Positions 1 to 10,039 of a stretch of DNA of 64,000 nt are shown here, one piece after another. Origin of the DNA: Myxococcus sp. RHSTA-1-4 (lineage in GTDB: Bacteria; Myxococcota; Myxococcia; Myxococcales; Myxococcaceae); NCBI RefSeq assembly GCF_020037125.1, contig NZ_JAIQDG010000013.1:184044-248043 (forward strand), in the 5' to 3' direction. The notes below the pieces were generated by a model. That model was not told the origin of the DNA. It ran no database searches and saw nothing but the letters and a program-made list of their open reading frames with translations. Each line of letters begins with the position of its first letter. Positions within the stretch are counted from its first letter, which is position 1. Made by a program: the position numbers and the translations under genes.

Positions 1-2190
<2,190 letters not shown>

Positions 2191-2317
2191 GACTCCCTGT
2201 CTGGAGGCGGCAGGTGTGCCGCACTGTCCGGAACAGAACTCTAGAAACGCCCAGAACTGTCGCGCAATACCACCATCCCTGATTCTTCTTGATTCATGAG
2301 AGGATTCTCAGAGGGGC

Positions 2318-2341
2318 TCCCGCGGGCGTGCTCCCGCGGGA
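2318..2341 (-). terminator. Hairpin after the metzincin gene
   Basis: A 9-bp perfect stem (TCCCGCGGG and its complement) with a 6-base loop lies just downstream of the 2369-4651 gene on the minus strand. There is no T tract, so it may be a Rho-type or 3'-stabilising hairpin rather than a classical intrinsic terminator. Confidence 0.4.
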
Positions 2342-2368
2342 CACCCGTCCCCGGCGCCGTGCCTCAGC

Positions 2369-4651
2369 TCACTGGTAGTACGGCGAGAGGGCCGCCTGGA
2401 CGCGGGCGAGCAGGTCCTCCGCCTGCGCCCGCTCGACGCCGCTCAGCGAGCCCAGTCCCGCGGAGAGCGTGTCCCGCGCGTCGCGCAGGGCGAGGTACGC
2501 GGGGAGGCTCTGCATGGACTTCAGGATGTCCACCATGGTCCGGCGGGACTTGAAGCTCCGGATGCCGTCCACGTTGAGGAGGATGCCCTGGATGTCCGCG
2601 AGCACCGCGGGCGTGGCCGCGTTGTCCTCGCCCGGGGTGGCGGTGAAGGCGTCGCGCTGGCTCGCCGGGTCCAGGTAGAGCCGGGACAGGATGCGGCGCG
2701 CGAGGTCATCCGCCACCTCGCCGTACAGCGGGCCGGCGTCGGGCGGCATGGCCAGCGGAGGCCGCACCTGGCCGATGGCCACGTCGTACGCGAACGTCTG
2801 GTCGGCCGGCACGCCCGCGCGCACCCACTGGAGCGTGGCGTTCGCGTAGTAGTCGAACGCTCCCTCCAGCACGGGGAAGGGGAGCACCTCGTACAGCAGC
2901 AGCTCCATGACGAGCTGGTGCGTGGGGCCATAGAAGAAGCCCAGCGGGTCCGAGTACCGGTCAAACCGGTTGCAGTACGGCTCCGTCCGCGTGTCCGGGT
3001 CCGTGCAGAACGGCCCGGTGGGCAGCGTCTCGGACAGCCCGTACAGGTAGCGCACCGCCTGCACGTCGTACGAGGCCGGCTTGTCCAGGTAGATGGCGTC
3101 CGGGTCGTACACGTACTCCATCACCGAGCTGGAGCGCGGGGAGGCCGGGTTGCCGTCGAACACCAGCGAGCCCGCGAAGTTGTGGCGCAGGCCGAGCGTG
3201 TGGCCGACCTCGTGGGCGATGACGTGCGTGAGGTACTGCTCCACCTTCTGCTTCTTGGTGAGCAGCGCGTCCCGCGCGGGCCCGGGCAGCTTCTGGTGGC
3301 GGGCCTCGGCGCCCTCGCGCAGCGGGGGCAGGGCCAGCTCGCACAGGGGCTCGCCCTCCAGGCCGCTCCACGCCATGCGCAGCGGCTTGCGGGCGTCCTT
3401 CAGCTTCGCCTTCAGGGCCGCCGCCGCGTCGTCGCCGAACTCGCCGTCCGCGTACTCCAGCCACAGCGCGTTGACGTAGACGCTGGCGCCGCGAATCTCC
3501 CCCGTGTTGGGGTTGGTGCGCCAGTCCGCGAAGGCGAAGCCCGCGGACGCGTCCGGGTCGAAGATGATGACGTTCTTGTCGTCATCCGCGAAGCCGACGG
3601 TGTCACCCACGGCGGCCTCGAAGACCTTGAAGCCGAAGGCCTCGTTCCAGTTCTCCACGCCCTTCCTCACCGCGCCCACCACGTCGTAGTCCTTGAAGCG
3701 CGGGTCGGCCTGCACGGCATTCACCGTGTCGGTGATGTGCCACTTGATGGGCTTCATGCCCGGGTGGATGTTCCACTTCGCGGCCGTCTGCACCACCTGC
3801 CCGGTGTTGGGCACCAGGAGCGGCTCGCTGCGGAAGTAGTGCTCCCGCGGAGGCAGCGGCGTGGGCGTGTAGCCCGCGCCCTCCTGGTAGCGGCGCAGGG
3901 CCACGCCCAGCGTGCCGGACTGGCGCAGCAGGTTGTCCTCCAGGTAGTCCGGCGCGGACGGGTCCGGCACGTCCGCGTAGCCCGTGATGACCTGCTCGAA
4001 GGTGATGCCGTCGGAGATGCGGCGGAAGCGCTGCGCGAAGTTCAGCTCCACCTCGAAGCGCAGGCCGCTCTGGCCGTACGCCTCGCCAATCAGCGCGAAG
4101 CGGTTCAGGCCCGCCGTCGGGTCCACCAGGATGTAGCTGTTGGAGCCGCGCAGGCTGTTGAAGGGGCCGTAGTCGTTGACGATGGGCCACGCCTCCACCA
4201 GCACCTGCGGGTCGAAGACGTCGCTGGTCGTCTTGCGGTCATCCACGTCGAAGACGAACAGCTTGCCGTTCTGCTCCTTGAACGACACCACCCGCGTGCC
4301 CAGCGAGCTGGCCGCGCCGTAGAACACCGCGCCGGGGAAGGCCTGCTTCAGGTACGCGGACAGGAACCAGCGCTGGCCCAGCTCGCTCTTGCGGATGGCC
4401 AGGTAGAAGCTCTCGCCGGTATTGGACACCACCCCGTCCAGCTTCTGCTTCAACCGCGCCTGCTGCTCCGCGCTGACGGTGCGGGGAATGGCGACGAAAG
4501 CGTCATCCAGTTCCACCTGCAACGTCTCGGCGGGGACCTGCGTCTCGGGCTGGGGCGCTGGTGTGTCGGCGGGACCGCAGCCGATACCCAGGGCAACAGC
4601 GGTGGATACGGCGCCCAACCACGAGCGCCGCAGCGGGGATTGCCACCTCAT
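2369..4651 (-). CDS. Zinc metalloprotease lipoprotein (metzincin, DUF4953/DUF5117-like)
   Basis: This encodes 760 residues. The N-terminus has a basic stretch, a hydrophobic segment and the lipobox GIGC, with Cys near 25, so it is probably a lipid-anchored envelope protein. The catalytic motif HEVGHTLGLRH at about residues 480-490 fits the metzincin pattern HExxHxxGxxH, with three His ligands and Glu481 as base. An N-terminal domain of about 300 residues precedes the protease domain, and a helical C-terminal part ends at residue 760. This layout resembles zinc-dependent metalloproteases annotated with DUF5117 and DUF4953 domains. The role is likely extracellular or periplasmic protein degradation, common in predatory myxobacteria; the substrate is unknown. 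It stands alone on the minus strand and is separated from the upstream oxygenase by 124 bases. Confidence 0.85.
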   Translation of the reverse strand: MRWQSPLRRSWLGAVSTAVALGIGCGPADTPAPQPETQVPAETLQVELDDAFVAIPRTVSAEQQARLKQKLDGVVSNTGESFYLAIRKSELGQRWFLSAYLKQAFPGAVFYGAASSLGTRVVSFKEQNGKLFVFDVDDRKTTSDVFDPQVLVEAWPIVNDYGPFNSLRGSNSYILVDPTAGLNRFALIGEAYGQSGLRFEVELNFAQRFRRISDGITFEQVITGYADVPDPSAPDYLEDNLLRQSGTLGVALRRYQEGAGYTPTPLPPREHYFRSEPLLVPNTGQVVQTAAKWNIHPGMKPIKWHITDTVNAVQADPRFKDYDVVGAVRKGVENWNEAFGFKVFEAAVGDTVGFADDDKNVIIFDPDASAGFAFADWRTNPNTGEIRGASVYVNALWLEYADGEFGDDAAAALKAKLKDARKPLRMAWSGLEGEPLCELALPPLREGAEARHQKLPGPARDALLTKKQKVEQYLTHVIAHEVGHTLGLRHNFAGSLVFDGNPASPRSSSVMEYVYDPDAIYLDKPASYDVQAVRYLYGLSETLPTGPFCTDPDTRTEPYCNRFDRYSDPLGFFYGPTHQLVMELLLYEVLPFPVLEGAFDYYANATLQWVRAGVPADQTFAYDVAIGQVRPPLAMPPDAGPLYGEVADDLARRILSRLYLDPASQRDAFTATPGEDNAATPAVLADIQGILLNVDGIRSFKSRRTMVDILKSMQSLPAYLALRDARDTLSAGLGSLSGVERAQAEDLLARVQAALSPYYQ

Positions 4652-4775
4652 GCCTGCCTCCGTGTCGATGAAGAGCGGTGACTTCCCGGAATGGGGAGGC
4701 CGCTCTTCAGTCGTCGGGGCCTAACGGTGGAAGTTGCTTCTCATACTGTTTTCCCGGACTGTAGCAATCCGGTTG

Positions 4776-5501
4776 CTACTCCAACACACCTGCGGGGCCG
4801 CTGTCGGGCCGCTCGCGTTGTGCGTCCAGATACGCGGCGAAGCCCGCCTTGGACTGGATGCGGAAGGAGGGGATTCGCGCGAGCGCCTCGGGAGGGAACG
4901 CGTACTGCTCGCAGACGAGGCTCGCCCGCTGCGCGCCCTCCTCACCGCCGGTGAAGGGCCGCACCTCGTGCTGGAGGTCTCCTCGGAAGTGGACCAGCAG
5001 CCCCTCGCGGGGGCGCACCTCTCCCACCGGGGCGTCATCGCGCAGCAGGCGCAATTCGCCGCCCTTCGCGCGCCCGGGGACCTGGAGGTACAGGACGCTC
5101 ACGTACTCGGGCGTCGCGCCGGGCACGCCGCTGGGCCCTTGCATCGTCGCGTCGATGTGGCGGCCCACCCCCGTGCCCGCGTCCAGCAGCAGCAGGTTCA
5201 GGTAGAAAGCGTTGGGTACCGGACGTTGCGGGGCCCGCCCCCACAGCCGCTCCCGCCACGGCAGCAGCCCGCGCGCGCTGGCGGGATTCAACACCCGCGC
5301 CAGGTAACAAGTGAGGAACGGGAACCGGGCCTCCAGCGTGGCGCGGCCCTCGTGGGTGAAGATGAAGGCGAAGCCCCGGCTGGCGCGGAACGTGCCCATC
5401 AGCGGGCTGCGCGCCACGAAGCGGGAGCCCAGCAGGGCCTCCCGAAGTGAGCGCAACTCCAGTGTAGGCAGGATTTCACGCTGAGTGGTGTACGTGCGCA
5501 C
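4776..5501 (-). CDS. 2OG-Fe(II) oxygenase family protein
   Basis: This encodes 241 residues starting at GTG 5501. The double-stranded beta-helix metal ligands are visible as HID (H115, D117) and a distal QHEV (H178), followed 14 residues later by RASL (R192), the usual 2-oxoglutarate carboxylate binder. The motif order HxD...H...R matches the prolyl-4-hydroxylase-like 2OG-Fe(II) superfamily. It would couple 2-oxoglutarate decarboxylation to hydroxylation of an unknown substrate in the cytoplasm; there is no signal peptide. It is divergent from the methyltransferase at 5605, and an inverted repeat (5515-5536) sits between them. No convincing Shine-Dalgarno precedes the GTG, so the exact start is less certain than the family call. 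Confidence 0.8.
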   Translation of the reverse strand: MRTYTTQREILPTLELRSLREALLGSRFVARSPLMGTFRASRGFAFIFTHEGRATLEARFPFLTCYLARVLNPASARGLLPWRERLWGRAPQRPVPNAFYLNLLLLDAGTGVGRHIDATMQGPSGVPGATPEYVSVLYLQVPGRAKGGELRLLRDDAPVGEVRPREGLLVHFRGDLQHEVRPFTGGEEGAQRASLVCEQYAFPPEALARIPSFRIQSKAGFAAYLDAQRERPDSGPAGVLE

Positions 5502-5514
5502 GGATAGACAAAGC

Positions 5515-5536
5515 GGGTCAATGGCCCAACTGACCC
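5515..5536. promoter_or_regulatory. Candidate operator: inverted repeat GGGTCA-N10-TGACCC
   Basis: A perfect 6-bp inverted repeat with a 10-base spacer lies between the divergent oxygenase (start 5501) and methyltransferase (start 5605). Half-sites about 16 bases apart suit a dimeric regulator. No regulator gene is adjacent, so which protein binds is unknown. Confidence 0.35.
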
Positions 5537-5604
5537 ATGGCGGTTTTACAGCCTACCTTTTAGGTTCCAACGATGCCGTTCCTTCACCCCCTAAGAAGGA
5601 CTTC

Positions 5605-6642
5605 ATGAGCCAACACCCCCGACCGTCGAACACTCCGCCTCCTTCGGCCCTCATCATGACCCAGATGGTGTACGGCTTCTGGGTCTCCCGATGCCTGCAG
5701 ATCATGGCCGAGCTGGGCATCGCGGACACCATTGGTGACGACCCGAAGACCGTGGAGGAGCTCGCGGCGGCGAGCGGCACCCACGCTCCCTCGCTCCGCC
5801 GCATGCTCCGCCTGCTGAGCGGGCTGGGCGTGCTGGTGAAGGACGAGGGCACCCAGCGCTGGGGGCTCACCGAGCTGGGCGCCATGCTCCGCAAGGACAA
5901 CCCGGGCTCGGTCTACGGCTCGCTGAGGGCGCACGGCCACCTGCTGTCCTGGCAGGCGTGGGGCGACCTGAAGACGTCGCTGGAGACGGGCCTGCCCTCG
6001 GTCGAGAAGTTCATGGGCACCTCGTTCTTCAACTACATGTCCACGCATCCCGAGGACGCCGCCATCTTCAACGGGAGCATGGCCGCGTACCAGACGCTCA
6101 ACGCGCCGGCGGTGGTGAACGCGTACGACTTCTCCTCCGCGAAGCGCATCATGGACGTGGGCGGCGGCACCGGCACGCTGATGTCCCATATCCTCGGAGC
6201 CCACCCGCTCGCCCGGGGCACCATCTTCGAGATGCCCCACGTCGCGAAGGAGGCCCGCGAGCGGCTCGCCTCGATGAACCTCGCGGACCGCTGCGACGTC
6301 GTCGACGGCGACTTCTTCGCCTCGATTCCCCCGGGCCAGGACATCTACATCCTGTCGCAGATCCTCCACGACTGGGACGACGGGAAGGCCCAGCGAATCC
6401 TCACCAACATCCGCGAGGCCATGCGCCCGGACTCGCGGCTGCTCATCGTGGAGACGGTGCTGCCGGGCGACAACGCCATGCACTTCGGCAACCTCTATGA
6501 CATGGCGATGCTCGTCCTCGTGGGCGGGCAGGAGCGCACCGAGGCGGAGTACGCGGAGCTGCTGCGGAAGGCGGGGCTGAAGATTGCCCGCATCTCTCCC
6601 ACCACCATGCCGCCGAGCGTGGTCGAGGTCGTCCCGGCCTGA
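5605..6642 (+). CDS. SAM-dependent O-methyltransferase (methyltransferase_2 family)
   Basis: I start this at ATG 5605 because AAGAAGGA at 5593-5600 is a strong ribosome-binding site; the frame stays open upstream to 5485 but would then overlap the divergent gene. The 345-residue protein has an N-terminal helical dimerisation/winged-helix domain (about 1-110). A Rossmann methyltransferase domain follows, with SAM motif DVGGGTG near residue 185 and the acceptor-site region LHDWDD near residue 255, then LLIVETVLP. These are typical of hydroxyneurosporene- and hydroxyindole-type O-methyltransferases, often in secondary metabolism. No biosynthetic genes adjoin it, so the acceptor is unknown. Confidence 0.87.
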   Translation: MSQHPRPSNTPPPSALIMTQMVYGFWVSRCLQIMAELGIADTIGDDPKTVEELAAASGTHAPSLRRMLRLLSGLGVLVKDEGTQRWGLTELGAMLRKDNPGSVYGSLRAHGHLLSWQAWGDLKTSLETGLPSVEKFMGTSFFNYMSTHPEDAAIFNGSMAAYQTLNAPAVVNAYDFSSAKRIMDVGGGTGTLMSHILGAHPLARGTIFEMPHVAKEARERLASMNLADRCDVVDGDFFASIPPGQDIYILSQILHDWDDGKAQRILTNIREAMRPDSRLLIVETVLPGDNAMHFGNLYDMAMLVLVGGQERTEAEYAELLRKAGLKIARISPTTMPPSVVEVVPA

Positions 6643-6799
6643 GCGGTTCCGTCCCGGGTGGGCGGCTTTCGTCCACCCGGCCCCGGGCCTCTCGGCAACG
6701 CAGGCGCCGCCTGGACGCCTGCCCGGGAAAAGGCCGGAAAAGCGCCTGGGCACATTTTCACCGGGAATGCCGGTCGTTTAGAGTCCCGGCCCAAGCCGC

Positions 6800-7621
6800 A
6801 TGGACTCCTTCCTCACCGCCATCCTCGCCTTCCCGACGGCCATCTTCACCATCGCCCTGGGCGTGGTGCTGACGTACTGGCTGTTCGTCATCATCGGCGC
6901 GGTCGGCATCGACCTGCTGGACGGCAACCTCGACTTCGAGGCCGGCGGCAAGGCCTTGAGCGGAGCCATCGAAGGCGGTGGCAAGGCGCTGGGCGGAGCC
7001 ATCGAGGGTGGTGGCAAGGCGCTGGGTGGCGCCATCGAGGGCGGCGGCAAGGCGCTGGGCGCGCATGACCACGACGCCCATGTGGACGGCGGCATCCTGT
7101 CCGCGCTGGGCTTCGCCGGAATCCCGCTCACGGTGTCGGTGAGCCTGGTCTCCTTCTTCTCCTGGTTCCTGTCGGTGGCGAGCGCCCTGCCGGCGCACGC
7201 GGCGCTGGGAGCGGCGCTGCCCGCGTGGATGATCAGCGCGGTGCTGGGCCTGCTGTGCTTCATGGTGGGCACGGTGGCCGCGGGCTTCGCCGTCCGCCCG
7301 CTGCGGCCCGTCTTCGTGGCGAAGAAGGCGCCCGGGCGTGACTCGCTGATGGGCAGGGTGTGCACCATCTCCAGCGGCAGCGTGACGGACCGGAACGGCC
7401 ACGCCACCTTCGAGGACGGCGGCGCGGGTGTCATCCTCAACGTCGTCTGCTCCAAGCCCAACGGGCTGAAGCGGGGAGAGCCGGCGCTGATCCTCTCGTA
7501 CGACGCCACGCGCGACGTCTACGAGGTGGAGCCGGTGGACTGGCTGGTGCCGGAAGAGCTGGAGCAACTGCGAGACCCGGCCAAGGCCGCGGCGCTCGCG
7601 CGGGTGAAATCACGAGGCTGA
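6800..7621 (+). CDS. YqiJ-like membrane protein with OB-fold (NfeD-related)
   Basis: This encodes 273 residues. A membrane helix at about 10-36 is followed by an 11-residue tandem repeat rich in GGGKALGGAIE (49-87), a His/Asp-rich spot (HDHDAH), two more membrane segments (about 108-130 and 142-165), and a soluble C-terminal domain (about 175-255). The last has the look of the NfeD/YqiJ OB-fold: GRVCTISSGSV, then a strand pattern to EPVDWLVPEELE. It lies 108 bases upstream of a YqiK-like flotillin, which is the standard YqiJ-YqiK arrangement; NfeD-type proteins act as membrane partners of SPFH scaffolds. The repeat is unusual for the family and would form a flexible, weakly basic segment. Confidence 0.8.
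   Translation: MDSFLTAILAFPTAIFTIALGVVLTYWLFVIIGAVGIDLLDGNLDFEAGGKALSGAIEGGGKALGGAIEGGGKALGGAIEGGGKALGAHDHDAHVDGGILSALGFAGIPLTVSVSLVSFFSWFLSVASALPAHAALGAALPAWMISAVLGLLCFMVGTVAAGFAVRPLRPVFVAKKAPGRDSLMGRVCTISSGSVTDRNGHATFEDGGAGVILNVVCSKPNGLKRGEPALILSYDATRDVYEVEPVDWLVPEELEQLRDPAKAAALARVKSRG
6944..7060 (+). repeat. 33-bp in-frame tandem repeat, about 3.5 copies
   Basis: Units of 33 bp encode an 11-residue period (GGKALGGAIEG and variants) inside the yqiJ-like gene. The copies differ at a few silent or near-silent positions. Such repeats can change copy number by slippage without breaking the frame. Confidence 0.75.
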
Positions 7622-7735
7622 AGTGCACGGGCCGCCCGAGGGGAGGCGGCCTGGAATTCGCCGCTGGAGGGGCTTTTGCGGGGGACCTCCGGCGCCTGAT
7701 ACAAGGCCCGCTGTCATCACTTTTCAGGAATGGCC

Positions 7736-9895
7736 ATGGATCATTTCACTGTGCTCGCCGCCATCGTCGTCGGCGCCGTCCTACTCGGAGGCGTCCTGCT
7801 CACCATCGTCCGGCTCTACCGGCAGGTGGACCAGGGCAAGGTGCTCATCGTCAACACGCTGAAGAGCGAGCCGCTCGTCACCTTCACCGGTGCGGTGGTG
7901 TTTCCCATCATCAACCGGGCCGAGGTGATGGACATCGCCCTGAAGACGGTGGAGATCGACCGTCGCGGCAAGGAAGGCCTCATCTGCAAGGACAACATCC
8001 GCGCGGACATCAAGGTCACCTTCTTCGTGCGCGTGAACAAGACGCGCGAGGACGTGCTCAAGGTGGCGCAGTCCATCGGCTGCGCCCGCGCGTCCGACCA
8101 GACGACGCTGGAGAACCTCTTCGAGGCCAAGTTCTCCGAGGCCCTCAAGACGGTGGGCAAGAGCTTCGACTTCGTGGAGCTCTACACCCGGCGTGAGGAC
8201 ATCAAGGACGAGGTGGTCCGCGTCATCGGCCGCGACCTCAACGGCTACATGCTCGAGGACTGCGCCATCGACTACCTGGAGCAGACCCCCGTCGAGATGC
8301 TCGACAAGGACAACATCCTCGACGCCGAGGGCATCCGGAAGATCACCGAGCTGACGACGAAGCAGAACGTCTTCACCAACGAGCTGCGCCAGGACGAGCG
8401 CATGGCCGTCACCAAGCGCAACGTCGAGGCGGACGAGGCCATCTTCGCCCTCGAGCGCCAGCGTGAAGAGGCCGCCGCGAAGCAGAAGCGGGAGATTGAA
8501 ACCATCCAGGCGCGCGAGACGGCCGAGGCCGAGCGCGTGAAGCAGGAGGAGTACGCCAAGGCCCAGCTGGCGCGCATCAAGGCCGAGGAGGAGATCCTCA
8601 TCAACGAGCAGAACAAGTCCCGCCAGGTCGAGGTGGCCCAGAAGAACCGCGAGCGCGTGGTGGGCGTGGAGTCCGAGCGCGTGGAGAAGGACCGCGCCCT
8701 GGAGGCCATCAACCGCGAGCGCGAGACGGAGCTGCAGCGCATCAACAAGGAGAAGGCGCTGGAGGCCGAGAAGAAGGCCATCGCCGACGTGGTGCGCGCC
8801 CGCATCGCCGTGGAGAAGACGGTGGCGGAGGAGGAGGAGCGCATCAAGGACCTGCGCGTGAAGGCCGAGGCCACGCGCAAGAAGGACGCGCTGCTCATCA
8901 CCGCCGAGGCCCAGGCGCAGGAGAAGCTGGTCAAGGACATCAAGGCGGCCGAGGCCAGCAACGAGGTGGCCAAGTTCACCGCCAAGGAGAAGCTCACCCT
9001 GGCCGAGGCCGAGCTGGAGGCCGCCGACAAGACGGCCAAGGCGAAGGTCCGCCTGTCCGAGGGCATCCAGGCCGAGTCCGCCGCGGAGGGCCTGGCCGAG
9101 GTCCGCGTGAAGGAGGCGGACGCGCAGGCCACCGAGAAGCTCGGCATGGCGCAGGTGCGCGTGAAGGAGGCCGAGGCCGGCGCCATCGAGAAGCAGGGCC
9201 ACGCCCAGGCGGCCATCATCCGCGAGCGGCTGCTGGCGGAGGCCGCGGGTGAGCAGGAGAAGGGCATGGCCCGCGCCCGCATCCAGGAGGCCGAGGCGGT
9301 GGCCATCCAGAAGCGCGGCGAGGCGGAAGCCATCGCCGTCAAGGAGAAGCAGCTCGCGGAGGCCGCGGCCATCCAGGAGAAGCTGCTCGCCGAGGCCCGG
9401 GGCCTCGCGGAGAAGGCCGCTTCCATGAAGCTCATGGATGGCGTCGGCAAGGAGCACGAGGAGTTCCGCCTGCGCCTCCAGAAGGAGCGCGACGTGGAGC
9501 TGGAGTCCATCCGCGTGCGCAAGGACATCGCCGCGGCCCAGGCCGAGGTGCTGGCCAAGGCGTTCGCCAACGCGAAGTTCCAGATTGTCGGCGGCGACGG
9601 CCAGTTCTTCGAGCGCTTCGTCAAGGCCGTCTCCTTCGGCAACGCGGTGGACGGCGCCATGGAGCATGGCGAGGTCCTCAAGAAGGCGCTGGGCGGCTAC
9701 CTCAACGGCGAGAAGGACCTGCCGGCGGACCTGAAGGAGATCCTCTCCAAGCCGGGCCTGAGCGGCGACGCGCAGAACCTGGCCGTGGCCGCGCTGCTGC
9801 ACAAGATGGCGTCCAGCCCCGCCGCGGCGAGCACCGCCAACCTCAAGGCGCTGGTGGGCGACGACGGCCGGCCGGCGTCCGAGAAGCAGGGCTAG
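7736..9895 (+). CDS. Flotillin / YqiK-like SPFH membrane scaffold protein
   Basis: Two in-frame ATGs occur at 7730 and 7736. I prefer 7736 because AGGA at 7726-7729 then has a 6-base spacing; it gives 719 residues. A membrane segment at about 5-23 is followed by an SPFH/band-7 domain (about 30-230). A very long charged coiled coil (about 235-600) is rich in EAE, KEAEA and AEAEA patterns, and a C-terminal oligomerisation region ends in a Pro/Ala-rich tail. This order is that of bacterial flotillin YqiK. These proteins form large oligomeric rings on the inner membrane and organise membrane microdomains. It follows the yqiJ-like gene and precedes a giant ATPase, suggesting one functional unit. 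Confidence 0.88.
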   Translation: MDHFTVLAAIVVGAVLLGGVLLTIVRLYRQVDQGKVLIVNTLKSEPLVTFTGAVVFPIINRAEVMDIALKTVEIDRRGKEGLICKDNIRADIKVTFFVRVNKTREDVLKVAQSIGCARASDQTTLENLFEAKFSEALKTVGKSFDFVELYTRREDIKDEVVRVIGRDLNGYMLEDCAIDYLEQTPVEMLDKDNILDAEGIRKITELTTKQNVFTNELRQDERMAVTKRNVEADEAIFALERQREEAAAKQKREIETIQARETAEAERVKQEEYAKAQLARIKAEEEILINEQNKSRQVEVAQKNRERVVGVESERVEKDRALEAINRERETELQRINKEKALEAEKKAIADVVRARIAVEKTVAEEEERIKDLRVKAEATRKKDALLITAEAQAQEKLVKDIKAAEASNEVAKFTAKEKLTLAEAELEAADKTAKAKVRLSEGIQAESAAEGLAEVRVKEADAQATEKLGMAQVRVKEAEAGAIEKQGHAQAAIIRERLLAEAAGEQEKGMARARIQEAEAVAIQKRGEAEAIAVKEKQLAEAAAIQEKLLAEARGLAEKAASMKLMDGVGKEHEEFRLRLQKERDVELESIRVRKDIAAAQAEVLAKAFANAKFQIVGGDGQFFERFVKAVSFGNAVDGAMEHGEVLKKALGGYLNGEKDLPADLKEILSKPGLSGDAQNLAVAALLHKMASSPAAASTANLKALVGDDGRPASEKQG

Positions 9896-9908
9896 AGGGG
9901 CAGCAAGG

Positions 9909-9937
9909 GCCGCCACCGCGCACGAAGCGGTGGCGGC
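9909..9937 (+). terminator. Strong GC hairpin after flotillin gene
   Basis: An 11-bp perfect stem (GCCGCCACCGC and complement) with a 7-base loop starts 13 bases after the flotillin stop. It lacks a T tract, so it may terminate partially or mark an mRNA 3' end before the downstream ATPase gene. Confidence 0.45.
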
Positions 9938-10039
9938 GGGTGGGTACGACGACCCTCGCCCCGGCGTCCCCCAGGGGGTGACTCCGCCCTTCGTGAGAGG
10001 GGCCGGGGCGGGGGTCTACGCTTCTTCCGGTGAACATCC

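Noticed and set aside
7781..9916. A 711-codon minus-strand frame over the flotillin gene
   Set aside because: It mirrors the coiled-coil repeats and has no motif; SPFH is on the plus strand.
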